Shown in pieces: positions 42,911 to 50,946 of a DNA stretch of 64,000 nt. The notes beneath the pieces were generated by a model. That model saw only the letters and a list, made by a program, of their open reading frames with translations, was not told the origin of the DNA and searched no databases. Source of the DNA: Pseudomonas marginalis (lineage in GTDB: Bacteria; Pseudomonadota; Gammaproteobacteria; Pseudomonadales; Pseudomonadaceae); assembly GCF_900105325.1 (NCBI RefSeq), contig NZ_FNSU01000003.1, positions 930,001-994,000 of the forward strand. Direction: 5' to 3'. How positions within the stretch are numbered: position 1 is the first letter of the stretch; the number at the start of each line of letters is the position of its first letter. A program made the position numbers and the translations under genes.

Positions 42911-45496
42911 GAAGTGGGTGAATTACCTCCACCGACATTGCTGGAGGCGCAGGTGACCGGCCCGGGTACTGCGGATCTGGAACCGCTACGGGTACAGCAG
43001 GGCACGAAACTGGTGGTGAGTTACGTGGGCATGCGCAACATCGACTCCATCCAGATGACCATGGACGGTGCTGGCGACGGCGGGTCGCCGGCTATCCCGG
43101 CCAAGCCTGGTAATCAAGCCTTGGAGCAAGTGGAGTTCGATATCACCAAGGCGGCGATTCACGCGAACATTCGCAACCAAGACACCACCGTCAAATTCAA
43201 CTATGTGGTGACACGTAATGGTGTACCCAAGACATCGGGCACGCTGACAGTCACGGTGAAACCGATTCCTTTGGCTGAGCTGGCCAAGACAGCGCTGAAA
43301 ATCAATGAAGCCAATGCGATCACCAAGGTGTTGGACCTGAGCACGTTTACCGAGGACGCCACGGCCCACGTCGGTGTCTGGCCGTTCATCACGTTGGGTT
43401 ACCCCATTTGGTTGCGGATTCTGGGAAAAACAGCCGCCAATGTCACCCATGATCGTACGGTGTTTAACGGGGCAGGGTCGTCAGCGGTCAATGCCTCTTG
43501 GCTTGCTGCTGGGAGCATCGAAAGGCTGCTGCCACGCGACTATCTGGATGGGTTGGGCCATGGCACTGAATTGAAAATGGAGTTCAAGGCTGCGGTCAGT
43601 CGCAGCAAAGTTGAGACTCAGGCGGTTACTTTTCCGGTGGTTGCATACATCGTCAACACGTTACCTGCCGAGTTCCCAGTGCCCAGGCTGACCCAGGCAA
43701 CCGGCTCCGGCACTGCGGTGACCCTGGCCCCTCTGAACGCACGAAACGGCGCAACTGTATCGGTGGAATACACACCGATGTACACCACCGACAGCATCGA
43801 GGTCACGATGGTAGGGAGTAGGGGGGCCGGTACGCCAGTCATTGCCGCCAAACCAGGTTTGACCAGTGGCGTGGTCACGTTTGATATTCCCAACGCGGCG
43901 ATTGCGGCGAACGTTGGAGCTGTCAACAAGACCTTCACGCTCCAGTACCAGGTAATCCGTGCAGGCGTGGTTAGCTCGTCGAAAATTGTGACGGTGACGG
44001 TGACACCAATCCCCCAGGCTGATTTACCGAGGCCATTGATCAATGGCGTTGCGCATAACGGTACGTTGGATATCGGTGCGATGTCAGCAAATCCTCCGCT
44101 CACTATTGCACCGTGGCCCTTGCAGGTGGCAGGCAAGAGGGTCTGGCTGATCTTTCATTGCGAAGGTGCACAGACAAATCCTTATAAGCCATGGAACGGA
44201 TACGCAAACCCTTCGGCCTCAGGTATTAATCATTACGTGGTGTTGAATTGGTTGAGAAGCTGCCCGGATGGCAATGAGATCCGGGTTGAGTTCAAAGTGG
44301 GGTTTGACCCGAATGCCTATGAGGCGGGTGCTGTGAGTTTTCCGGTGACGAGCTATACCGCCAACACCTTGCCGGCTGAGTTCCCAGTACCCAAGCTGAC
44401 CCAGGCAACCGGCACCGGCACTGCGGTGACCCTGGACCCGTTGAACGCACAAAACGGCGCCACGGTATCGGTGGAATACACACCGATGTACACCACCGAC
44501 AGTATCAAGGTCACGATGGTGGGGAGCCCCGATGCAGGCTCGCCGGACATCGCACCCAAGCCAGGGGTGACCAGTGGCGTGGTCACGTTTGATATTCCCA
44601 AGACGGCGATTGCGGCGAACGTTGGAACTGTCAACAAGACCTTCACGCTCCAATACGAGGTGACCCGTGCAGGCGTGGTTCACTCGTCGAAAATTGTGAC
44701 GGTAACGGTGACGCCGATACCCCAGGCTAATTTGCCGAGGCCATTGATCAATGGCGTTGCGCATAACCGTACGTTGGATATCCGTGCGATGTCAGCAAAT
44801 CCTCCGCTCAATATTGCACCGTGGCCCTTGCAGGTGGCAGGCAATAAGGTCTGGCTGATCTTTTATTGCGAAGGTGCACAGACAAATCCTTATAAGGTAT
44901 GGGACGGATACGCAAACCCTTCGGCCTCAGGTATTGATCATTACGTGCTGTTGAGTTGGTTGAGAAGCTGCCCGGATGGCAAAGAGATTCGGGTTGAGTT
45001 CAAAGTGGCGTTTGACCCGAATGCGAATGAGGCCGGAGCTGTGAGTTTTCCCCACACCATATATACGGCATCTACAACTCCGAGAGTTGAGTCTGAGGGC
45101 TTTGAAACAGTACCACCATTTCTATATGCGAAACCTGGATATGTTGCAGTGGCGCCCACGATGAAAGTCCAAGTCCGTGCTGGGAACAATTTCTCGATTT
45201 GGCCTACAACGGAGTTTCACAACTCTATTGCCGTTACTGCTGAGAGTAACGGGACAATACTTTCTTTTGAATTGAATTTTACATGCGTAAAGGTGGAATT
45301 TTGGGCCATGCGAGAATCTACGGTTAATTTGCTTGACGCAAATCGTAAAGTTATTTTAACTGGCTCTACACCCACTCCTGGCTGGCCGGCTACTCCTATC
45401 AAGCACAGTTATTCAGTTGCGGGAATCAAGTTTATCGAGTTTACATTGCGTACCCCCCGTCTAGTGGTGGATGACTTTACATTAACGCACTATTGA
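41144..45496 (+). CDS. Ig-like repeat protein B: common core, three tandem modules and AT-rich tip
   Basis: A 1450-residue protein of unknown function, the longest in the window. Residues 1-about 589 repeat the core of protein A. Three modules of about 236-247 residues follow. Each has a beta domain (TVSVEYTPMYTTDSIEVTMVG, shortened in the first copy) and a second domain with WPLQVAGKRVWLIF. The last two modules are nearly identical at the DNA level with a 708-bp period. The final about 140 residues (from VESEGFETVPPFLYAKPG) are AT-rich and may form a carbohydrate-binding-like beta-sandwich ending VDDFTLTHY. No signal peptide or export tail is recognisable. AAGGA precedes ATG 41144. Confidence 0.85.
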   Translation: MTKKKTPTPRLPPIVVPLLEPPVEGDIDGADGGVGLRHSESPLVVYLVNPKVAVTAGSVALLYWGNRNVPVASTPIREGDENLDLIPLTVPASRIVEYWANPVFGKLRRASDNESFTEELKLRVSLSRPGGRDPNDQLPGHQGLVCVIPALILLNGVSEADALIGIKIVIRHWLHMRPYDLIILVWGSQQVLHRVQPGEEGRDITLTVDYATISAAGNNPLTRVAFQVRDAGGNLPDEWARWSAVSLIDVHLNQIRPEAPWLAFPESETEIDLGELGSWDVEIQAWITSAEISAYSHVTLIWAGTDSEGNSIPHTPTQVLSAQGLYRFDIPNASVVAIAEGTASVHLLFLKGAVEQPSKKLYLNITGEVFRWPAPTIDEDFGGHIDPDIAATVRFPLQASWPGNGYLEVIFRVSSPDNTIEHRVGREVDDIEPTPSGDMLFTVHSNELLRFDGHLVEVFYAHTRPGGRPQESLRMQVIVGQLQRTMPPPIVDKVISGQLNPDDIGAYVKVFAPFTETKRGDWIRMYWIGPHARVEVPVQVPVDGATTEHDIESFYVTNNLNSTVTAFYTLKRGDEMPRYSKITEVLVSREVGELPPPTLLEAQVTGPGTADLEPLRVQQGTKLVVSYVGMRNIDSIQMTMDGAGDGGSPAIPAKPGNQALEQVEFDITKAAIHANIRNQDTTVKFNYVVTRNGVPKTSGTLTVTVKPIPLAELAKTALKINEANAITKVLDLSTFTEDATAHVGVWPFITLGYPIWLRILGKTAANVTHDRTVFNGAGSSAVNASWLAAGSIERLLPRDYLDGLGHGTELKMEFKAAVSRSKVETQAVTFPVVAYIVNTLPAEFPVPRLTQATGSGTAVTLAPLNARNGATVSVEYTPMYTTDSIEVTMVGSRGAGTPVIAAKPGLTSGVVTFDIPNAAIAANVGAVNKTFTLQYQVIRAGVVSSSKIVTVTVTPIPQADLPRPLINGVAHNGTLDIGAMSANPPLTIAPWPLQVAGKRVWLIFHCEGAQTNPYKPWNGYANPSASGINHYVVLNWLRSCPDGNEIRVEFKVGFDPNAYEAGAVSFPVTSYTANTLPAEFPVPKLTQATGTGTAVTLDPLNAQNGATVSVEYTPMYTTDSIKVTMVGSPDAGSPDIAPKPGVTSGVVTFDIPKTAIAANVGTVNKTFTLQYEVTRAGVVHSSKIVTVTVTPIPQANLPRPLINGVAHNRTLDIRAMSANPPLNIAPWPLQVAGNKVWLIFYCEGAQTNPYKVWDGYANPSASGIDHYVLLSWLRSCPDGKEIRVEFKVAFDPNANEAGAVSFPHTIYTASTTPRVESEGFETVPPFLYAKPGYVAVAPTMKVQVRAGNNFSIWPTTEFHNSIAVTAESNGTILSFELNFTCVKVEFWAMRESTVNLLDANRKVILTGSTPTPGWPATPIKHSYSVAGIKFIEFTLRTPRLVVDDFTLTHY
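43654..45069 (+). repeat. Two tandem 708-bp repeats inside protein B
   Basis: The segments starting near 43654 and 44362 are almost the same; for example AGTTCCCAGT recurs at 43671 and 44379. The period is 708 bp, a whole number of codons (236), so copies can be gained or lost in frame. A more diverged third module precedes them (about 42911-43653). Confidence 0.88.
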
Positions 45497-45511
45497 ATCC
45501 GGTCCTTTGAT

Positions 45512-45536
45512 CATTCCCACGCTCCGCGTGGGAATG
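45512..45536. repeat. CATTCCCACGC palindrome, probable bidirectional terminator
   Basis: CATTCCCACGC-TCC-GCGTGGGAATG, a perfect 11-bp stem with a 3-base loop, lies between the convergent ends of protein B and the alpha-E gene. I know this palindrome as a common pseudomonad intergenic repeat. Confidence 0.75.
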
Positions 45537-45602
45537 CCGACTACACCCTCTGCTCCCGCTCTTGAGCGGTCGGATACATTCCCATGTGAGTGGACACAAT
45601 AA

Positions 45603-46553
45603 TCAAACCACCTCCAAATAAGAACTATGAACCGCCCCCGCCAACTCCCGCACGGTCTCAATAAACTCCGTCAACCGACTGTGCAACCCATCCTCCAATA
45701 TCTCATCAATCCCCGTATACCTTAGCCGCGCCTCAAACTCCGCCGCCAGACGCTGCGCCGTGCGCCCATAACTGCCAGGCAGGTCCGCGAGGATATGGCT
45801 CAGTTCCTCGATGCACGCGTGCAACGAACGCGGCACGTCACTGCGTAATAACAGCAACTCCGACACCGACCGCGCATTCAGCGCATTCGGATACAGCTCC
45901 GTATACGCCTCGAACGACGACAGCGCGCGGAGCAGGGCGCTCCACTGGTAATAGCCGCGTGCCGACAAGTCGCTGACTTCTTCCGACTCTTCGCCGAACA
46001 TCTCGTAGCGTGCGTCCAGCAGGCGCAAGGTGTTGTCGGCGCGCTCGACGAAGGTGCCCAGGCGGATAAACCGATAGGCGTCGTTACGCATGATGGTGCC
46101 GGATGTGGCCCCGCGAAACAGGTGCGAACGCTGCTTGACCCAGTCACAGAAGTGGCTGATGCCATGGCGTGCCAGGCCGCCGGCGGCGATGCTGCGCATT
46201 TCCAGCCAGGTGGCGTTGAGGTTTTCCCACATGTCGGCGGTGATGCGCCCGCGCACGGCGTGGGCGTTGCCACGGGCGGCGCGCAGGCAGTTGTAGATGC
46301 TGGCGGGGTTTTCTTCGTCGAGGGCGAAGAAGTGCAGCATGCGCTCGGCATCCAGGGTTTCATGGCGTTCCAGGTAGCTGTCCAGGGTGCCGCTGCTGAG
46401 CAGCGACATGGCCAGTTCGTCCAGGCCATCGCTGCGCCCGGCCTGGGGCATTAACGACAGCGAATAACTGACTTCCAGCATGCGCGCCAGGTTCTCGGCG
46501 CGCTCCAGGTAGCGGGACATCCAGTACAGATCTGCGGCGGTTCTACTCAACAT
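45603..46553 (-). CDS. Alpha-E domain protein
   Basis: A 316-residue helical protein of the alpha-E family (LSRTAADLYWMSRYLERAEN at the start, SHLFRGATSGTIMRNDAYRF in the middle). These proteins occur next to circularly permuted ATP-grasp enzymes, often with a transglutaminase-like protein, in predicted peptide-synthesis or modification operons. The product of such operons is unknown. It starts 3 bp after the stop of the ATP-grasp gene, so they form one operon. No transglutaminase gene follows here. Confidence 0.93.
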   Translation of the reverse strand: MLSRTAADLYWMSRYLERAENLARMLEVSYSLSLMPQAGRSDGLDELAMSLLSSGTLDSYLERHETLDAERMLHFFALDEENPASIYNCLRAARGNAHAVRGRITADMWENLNATWLEMRSIAAGGLARHGISHFCDWVKQRSHLFRGATSGTIMRNDAYRFIRLGTFVERADNTLRLLDARYEMFGEESEEVSDLSARGYYQWSALLRALSSFEAYTELYPNALNARSVSELLLLRSDVPRSLHACIEELSHILADLPGSYGRTAQRLAAEFEARLRYTGIDEILEDGLHSRLTEFIETVRELAGAVHSSYLEVV

Positions 46554-46556
46554 GAT

Positions 46557-47966
46557 TCAGCCCTCCACCACCCAGGTGTCCTTGGTTCCGCCGCCTTGCG
46601 ACGAGTTCACGATCAACGAGCCCTCACGCAATGCCACCCGCGTCAGGCCTCCCGGCACCAGGCGGGTTTCCTTGCCCGAGAGCACAAAGGGCCGCAGGTC
46701 GATATGCCGGGGCGCGATGCCGTTTTCGACAAAGGTCGGGCAGGTGGACAGGCTCAGGGTCGGTTGGGCGATATACGCATGGGGGCGGGCTTTGATGCGT
46801 TGGCGGAAATCTTCGATCTCGGCCGCCGTGGCCGCCGGACCGACCAGCATGCCGTAGCCGCCGGAGCCTTGGGTTTCCTTGACCACCAGTTCGGCCAGGT
46901 TGGCCAGTACGTGGGACAGTTCATCGGGCTTGCGGCATTGGAAGGTCGGCACGTTTTGCAGGATCGGCTCTTCATCCAGGTAAAACTTGATCATCGCCGG
47001 CACATAGGGATAGATCGATTTATCGTCCGCCACGCCGGTGCCGATGGCATTGGCCAGCACCACATTGCCGGCGCAGTAGGCCGCGACCAGGCCTGGCACG
47101 CCGAGCATGGATTCGGGGTTGAACGCCTGCGGGTCGAGGAATGCATCGTCGATGCGCCGGTAGATCACGTCCACGGCCTTGGGCCCGTCGGTGGTGCGCA
47201 TGAACACCTTGAGGTCGTGCACGAACAGGTCGGCACCTTCCACCAGTTCCACGCCCATTTCCCGCGCCAGGAACGCATGTTCAAAGAACGCGCTGTTGAA
47301 GCGCCCGGGCGTCAGCACCACCACATTGGGGTTGTCCAGGCGGCTGGAACTTTTGAGGGTCTTGAGCAGCAGGTTGGGGTAGTGGTCCACCGGCGCGATA
47401 CGCTGCTTGGCGAACACTTCGGGGAACAGGCGCATCATCATCTTGCGGTCTTCGAGCATGTAGCTCACGCCGCTGGGGGTGCGCAGGTTGTCTTCGAGCA
47501 CGTAGTAGGTGCCGTCACCGTCGCGTACAAGGTCCACCCCCGAGATGTGGGAATAAATATCGCGGTGCAGGTCCAGGCCGACCATTGCCTTCTGGTAACC
47601 CTCATTGCCCAGCACCTGGTCGGCCGGAATGATCCCGGCCTTGATGATGCGCTGGTCGTGGTAGATGTCGGCGAGGAACATGTTCAGCGCATTGACCCGC
47701 TGGATACAGCCGCGTTCGATCACGCTCCATTCGCTGGCGGGGATGCTGCGGGGGATGATGTCGAAGGGGATCAGGCGCTCGGTGTCCTGCTCGTCGCCAT
47801 AAAGGGTGAAGGTGATTCCCGCGCGATGGAACAGCAAATCGGCTTCGCGGCGACGCTGGGCCAGCAATTCCGGCGGCGTGTTGGCCAGCCAGCGGGAGAA
47901 GTCCTGATAGTGCGCACGGCACACGCCGTTTGCGTCATTCATTTCATCGAAGAAAGATCGAGCCAT
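46557..47966 (-). CDS. Circularly permuted type 2 ATP-grasp protein
   Basis: A 469-residue member of the circularly permuted ATP-grasp family, predicted to form amide bonds at ATP cost. Conserved features: GVDLVRDGDGTYYVLEDN, TPSGVSYMLEDR, VVLTPGRFNSAFFEH, and VKETQGSGGYGMLVGP near residue 355 (nucleotide-binding loop). First gene of the pair with the alpha-E protein. The physiological substrate is not known. ATG 47966 is the only sensible start. Confidence 0.94.
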   Translation of the reverse strand: MARSFFDEMNDANGVCRAHYQDFSRWLANTPPELLAQRRREADLLFHRAGITFTLYGDEQDTERLIPFDIIPRSIPASEWSVIERGCIQRVNALNMFLADIYHDQRIIKAGIIPADQVLGNEGYQKAMVGLDLHRDIYSHISGVDLVRDGDGTYYVLEDNLRTPSGVSYMLEDRKMMMRLFPEVFAKQRIAPVDHYPNLLLKTLKSSSRLDNPNVVVLTPGRFNSAFFEHAFLAREMGVELVEGADLFVHDLKVFMRTTDGPKAVDVIYRRIDDAFLDPQAFNPESMLGVPGLVAAYCAGNVVLANAIGTGVADDKSIYPYVPAMIKFYLDEEPILQNVPTFQCRKPDELSHVLANLAELVVKETQGSGGYGMLVGPAATAAEIEDFRQRIKARPHAYIAQPTLSLSTCPTFVENGIAPRHIDLRPFVLSGKETRLVPGGLTRVALREGSLIVNSSQGGGTKDTWVVEG

Positions 47967-48185
47967 TCCAGTACCTTGTCAGTGCCGAGGGACGCATGGG
48001 GTGGCACTGCCGCTTTAAAAAACGCATTTTTTTATGAGCCCGTGGCTGATGGTGCCACCGGGCCTGGTCCTTACTTTCTTATGGGGTCGGCTCTGGGTCG
48101 GGGGGTAACGAATGTTCCTGTATTCGGGCAGATGAATGGATAAAGCAATGCGTGTGCCGGAATGGGCATCCCGCAATGATTTCCC

Positions 48186-48420
48186 ATTGTGGTGAGCGGG
48201 CCTTCTGTGGTTACCAGGCTTCTGGGGTGAGTGGGACTGTTGTGGTGAGCTGGACTGCTGGGGGGAGCCGGACCGCTGTGGTGAGCGGGCTTGCCCCGCG
48301 TTGGGCTGCGCAGCGGCCCCAAAAAACTTGGGAGCGCTTCGCACTCCAACGCGGGGCAAGCCCGCTCACCACAGTAAGCCCACTCACTACAACAAGCCCG
48401 CTCACCACAAAAAAGGCAGG
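48186..48420. repeat. REP doublet with tandemly multiplied arms
   Basis: At the left, about five variants of an 18-20 base unit (GTGGTGAGCGGGCTTG type) stand head to tail. A central palindrome follows (GCCCCGCGTTGGG near 48293 and CCAACGCGGGGC near 48347), and at the right about four complementary units (CAAGCCCGCTCACCACA). The whole can fold into one long hairpin. It fills most of the 575-bp gap between the ATP-grasp gene and the membrane-protein gene; the part before 48186 shows no gene. Confidence 0.8.
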
Positions 48421-48541
48421 CCATGACAAGGCTGCTCACCATAAGGGAGCGGTTTGCGCACCGCGATGGTGCAACAACAAACTTGAACTTCGCCATAGCC
48501 CGATTCTTCTAAGGGGTTTGAGCCCAGCAGGGAGCACGGAT

Positions 48542-49087
48542 GTGCCCAGAATCATTTCACCCGACACCCCGGAAGCGAACCTGGCCGACCACAGCGAGCA
48601 CAACGCCAAGATCTTTGGCTCGCCCAAGGACCGCCTGGACTTCTACCGTCGCGAAATCCAATACGAAACCACCATCCTCGCCAACCGCACCGATGCTTAC
48701 CTGACGGCGCAGTCGTTTCTGGTGATTGCCTTTGTCTCCGGCATGGGCAACCTCAACCCCGAGTGGGGCAAGTTGTTCACCCTGGTGGTGCCGGTGTTCC
48801 TGACGCTGCTCGGCATACTCAGTTCCCTGAATGCCTGGCCGGGGATCCGCGCCGCGTACGAAATCATCGATCACTGGCACTACAAGCAGAGCGAACTGCT
48901 GCGCAGCGAGCCGGTGATGGGCATGGCCTACGATGAGTCGCCGCTGTTTTCCGAAGTGGAGTCGTCCCATAAGGGCTATCGCAAGTCGCTGCTGTTCTCC
49001 ATGCGTGCGCCGTGGCTGTTCATGGTGTTCTGGGTGTTGCTGGGGGCGTACGCGTTTTATATCCAGGTGGATAACCCGGGCTCTTAA
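48542..49087 (+). CDS. Small membrane protein with three helices
   Basis: A 181-residue protein: a charged N-terminal part (KDRLDFYRREIQYETTILANR), two close membrane segments (AYLTAQSFLVIAFVSGMG; LFTLVVPVFLTLLGILSSL), a soluble loop and a last membrane helix (APWLFMVFWVLLGAYAFYI). The layout is reminiscent of SLATT/RipA-type small membrane proteins, but I cannot assign a family firmly. GTG 48542 is in frame and has GGGAG upstream; the frame is open back to 48152 only because it runs through the repeats. Confidence 0.78.
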   Translation: MPRIISPDTPEANLADHSEHNAKIFGSPKDRLDFYRREIQYETTILANRTDAYLTAQSFLVIAFVSGMGNLNPEWGKLFTLVVPVFLTLLGILSSLNAWPGIRAAYEIIDHWHYKQSELLRSEPVMGMAYDESPLFSEVESSHKGYRKSLLFSMRAPWLFMVFWVLLGAYAFYIQVDNPGS

Positions 49088-49160
49088 GCAGTTGGAACTT
49101 CAGCGGCCGGCACGGGACCTTACCTTGACGCAGTCTGCGTTTTTTCCAAAGAGGTGACCC

Positions 49161-49373
49161 ATGAGCACAGACAAAGACCCCCAGACCAGCAACCGTAACG
49201 ACCCGGCAATCGACGGCGGCGAACCGGCCCCAGGCACGGCGGCCGATGCCCCGAAAGACCCGAAACCCGCCGCCGACCCCAAGGCCAGGGAAAACGACTA
49301 CAGTCCAGACTTCAAGCCTGAGCGCGAGCCCAAGCCTGAAACCGATGCCGATATCGACACCCAAGGCGGTTAG
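49161..49373 (+). CDS. Small acidic, disordered protein
   Basis: A 70-residue protein rich in Asp, Pro, Lys and Ala (starts MSTDKDPQTSNRNDP, ends ETDADIDTQGG), without hydrophobic core. AGAGGTG precedes the ATG. It stands 74 bp after the membrane-protein gene and 12 bp before a second tiny acidic gene. The function is unknown; such hydrophilic proteins are sometimes stress-induced in pseudomonads. Confidence 0.72.
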   Translation: MSTDKDPQTSNRNDPAIDGGEPAPGTAADAPKDPKPAADPKARENDYSPDFKPEREPKPETDADIDTQGG

Positions 49374-49384
49374 AGGAGACGGTC

Positions 49385-49519
49385 ATGTCCAAAGAACTGG
49401 AAGAAGAGCTCAACGATCCGGGCAATGAAGACCCGGGTTCCCTGATGGATGATGCAGAAGTACCGCTCAATGATCTGGATGACGCGGCGGATGTGGGCAA
49501 TACCGAGCGTCAGGACTGA
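49385..49519 (+). CDS. Tiny acidic protein (44 residues)
   Basis: A short frame starting MSKELEEELNDPGNEDPGSL and ending NTERQD, with a strong AGGAG site 8 bases before the ATG. Codon use is like that of its neighbours. More than a third of its residues are Asp or Glu. It follows the acidic 70-residue protein by 12 bp, so the two are probably co-transcribed. The last 10 bases overlap the 3' end of the convergent antiporter gene. The function is unknown. Confidence 0.65.
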   Translation: MSKELEEELNDPGNEDPGSLMDDAEVPLNDLDDAADVGNTERQD

Positions 49520-50862
49520 GCTTTCGCCTGGGCACGTCGTTCATACCACGCGAGCATCGGCTGGGTACTCAAGCCATGAACGACGATGCTCAAGGCGATC
49601 ACTGACAACGTCAGGTTCACCGCCACCGCGCTGCTGGTGCCGACAAGGCCATGGTTGAGCGCGTAGAACAGGTAGTAGATGCTGCCGATTCCGCGAATCC
49701 CGAACCAGCCCATCAGCCCGCGCTGCTGGCGATCGACCAGGCGACCCCAGGGCATTGCAAACACACTGACCGGTCGAATCACGCAGAACAGAAACGCCGC
49801 CAACGGCAATGCCCGCCAATCCCAATGACTGGCCAGCACGATGCCGAGCACCGTGACCAGGAACACTTCCATCGAGCGCTCCACCAGGCTGCCGAACGAG
49901 AGCATGTCGCCCATCATTACGCCGGCGGCGATCTGGGTCTCGGCCAACTCGCTCACATCCCCTTGCAGAGCGTGCTCCGGTTCCACCTCAAGATGACCCA
50001 CCACCGGCAGCGCCAAATGCTCCGAGGGCGTGTGGGAGTTGCCGGTTGACCTGAACTCTGCCTGACGCAGCCCGAGCCCGGCGGCGAATACGGACAGAAA
50101 GCCGTAACCCCCCACCGCTTCGGCCACCACGTAGGCCAGGGCGATCAGGGCGAGGGTCAGGTAGTCATTGGGGGAGAGCGTACTATCACTGTTGTTGACG
50201 CGTAGCCACAGGGTCGTGCGGCCAATGCCCCGGCCCATCCAGTAGCCGATCAACAGCCCTGCCGGCACCGCCCATAACAGGTTCTTCAACGCCCAACCGC
50301 CTAGCCAGTCACCGTCAAAGCCGCCGTGCTGCATGAAGACCAAGGCAAAAATCACAAAGGGAAAGGCCGTGCCATCGTTCAACCCGGCTTCTCCGGACAA
50401 ACCGAAGCGCAGCGCATCGTAATCCTGTGCATTATTGACCTGCACCAGCCCCGCCAGCACCGGGTCGGTCGGCGCGAGAATGGCACCCACCAGCAGCGAC
50501 ACCCCCCACGACAGTTCAAACACGTAATGCAGCGCCAGGCAGCTGCCGAGGATGGTCAACAGCATGACCGGCCCGGCCATGCCGAACGCGATGCGCCAGG
50601 TGCGATGGCCCAGGGGCAGGCGCAGTTTGAGCCCGCTGACGAACAGTGAAAACAGCACCGCGACTTCCGTGAGGTGCTCCATCCAGCGCGCAGATTGCTT
50701 GATGTCCAGGTGCAGCAGGTCCACGCCGAGGGGGCCGATGCCCACGCCCAGCAACAGGCACACCGCCGAGGTGGTCACCGGCATCCAGCGCAGGTAAGAG
50801 GAGGTGAGGGCAAGGGTCAGCAGCACTGCACCGAGGACGGCCATCCATAGAATAAAAGTCAT
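49510..50862 (-). CDS. Cation:proton antiporter (CPA1, NhaP-like)
   Basis: A 450-residue inner-membrane antiporter with about 12 membrane helices. GAILAPTDPVLAGLVQ is the conserved substrate-helix motif of CPA1 antiporters, and GLSGEAGLNDGTAFPFVIF corresponds to the helix with the ion-binding acidic residues. It probably exchanges Na+ or K+ for protons. It stands alone on the minus strand. The C-terminal tail after the last helix is short. Confidence 0.92.
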   Translation of the reverse strand: MTFILWMAVLGAVLLTLALTSSYLRWMPVTTSAVCLLLGVGIGPLGVDLLHLDIKQSARWMEHLTEVAVLFSLFVSGLKLRLPLGHRTWRIAFGMAGPVMLLTILGSCLALHYVFELSWGVSLLVGAILAPTDPVLAGLVQVNNAQDYDALRFGLSGEAGLNDGTAFPFVIFALVFMQHGGFDGDWLGGWALKNLLWAVPAGLLIGYWMGRGIGRTTLWLRVNNSDSTLSPNDYLTLALIALAYVVAEAVGGYGFLSVFAAGLGLRQAEFRSTGNSHTPSEHLALPVVGHLEVEPEHALQGDVSELAETQIAAGVMMGDMLSFGSLVERSMEVFLVTVLGIVLASHWDWRALPLAAFLFCVIRPVSVFAMPWGRLVDRQQRGLMGWFGIRGIGSIYYLFYALNHGLVGTSSAVAVNLTLSVIALSIVVHGLSTQPMLAWYERRAQAKAQS

Positions 50863-50946
50863 CGGGAGGGTGTCCAGGGCCGTGGTCTATTCACGTTCGA
50901 GGCGTGTCGCTGACTGCAGGTTCAATGTGATTGCGTCGCCTTGAAT

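Noticed and set aside
46596..48143. Plus-strand frame of 515 codons opposite the ATP-grasp gene
   Set aside because: The opposite strand encodes a protein with unmistakable conserved motifs, and the frame continues into intergenic sequence.
48152..48541. N-terminal extension of the membrane protein through the repeats
   Set aside because: The frame is open only because the REP units lack stops in it; GTG 48542 has the ribosome binding site and begins the protein-like part.
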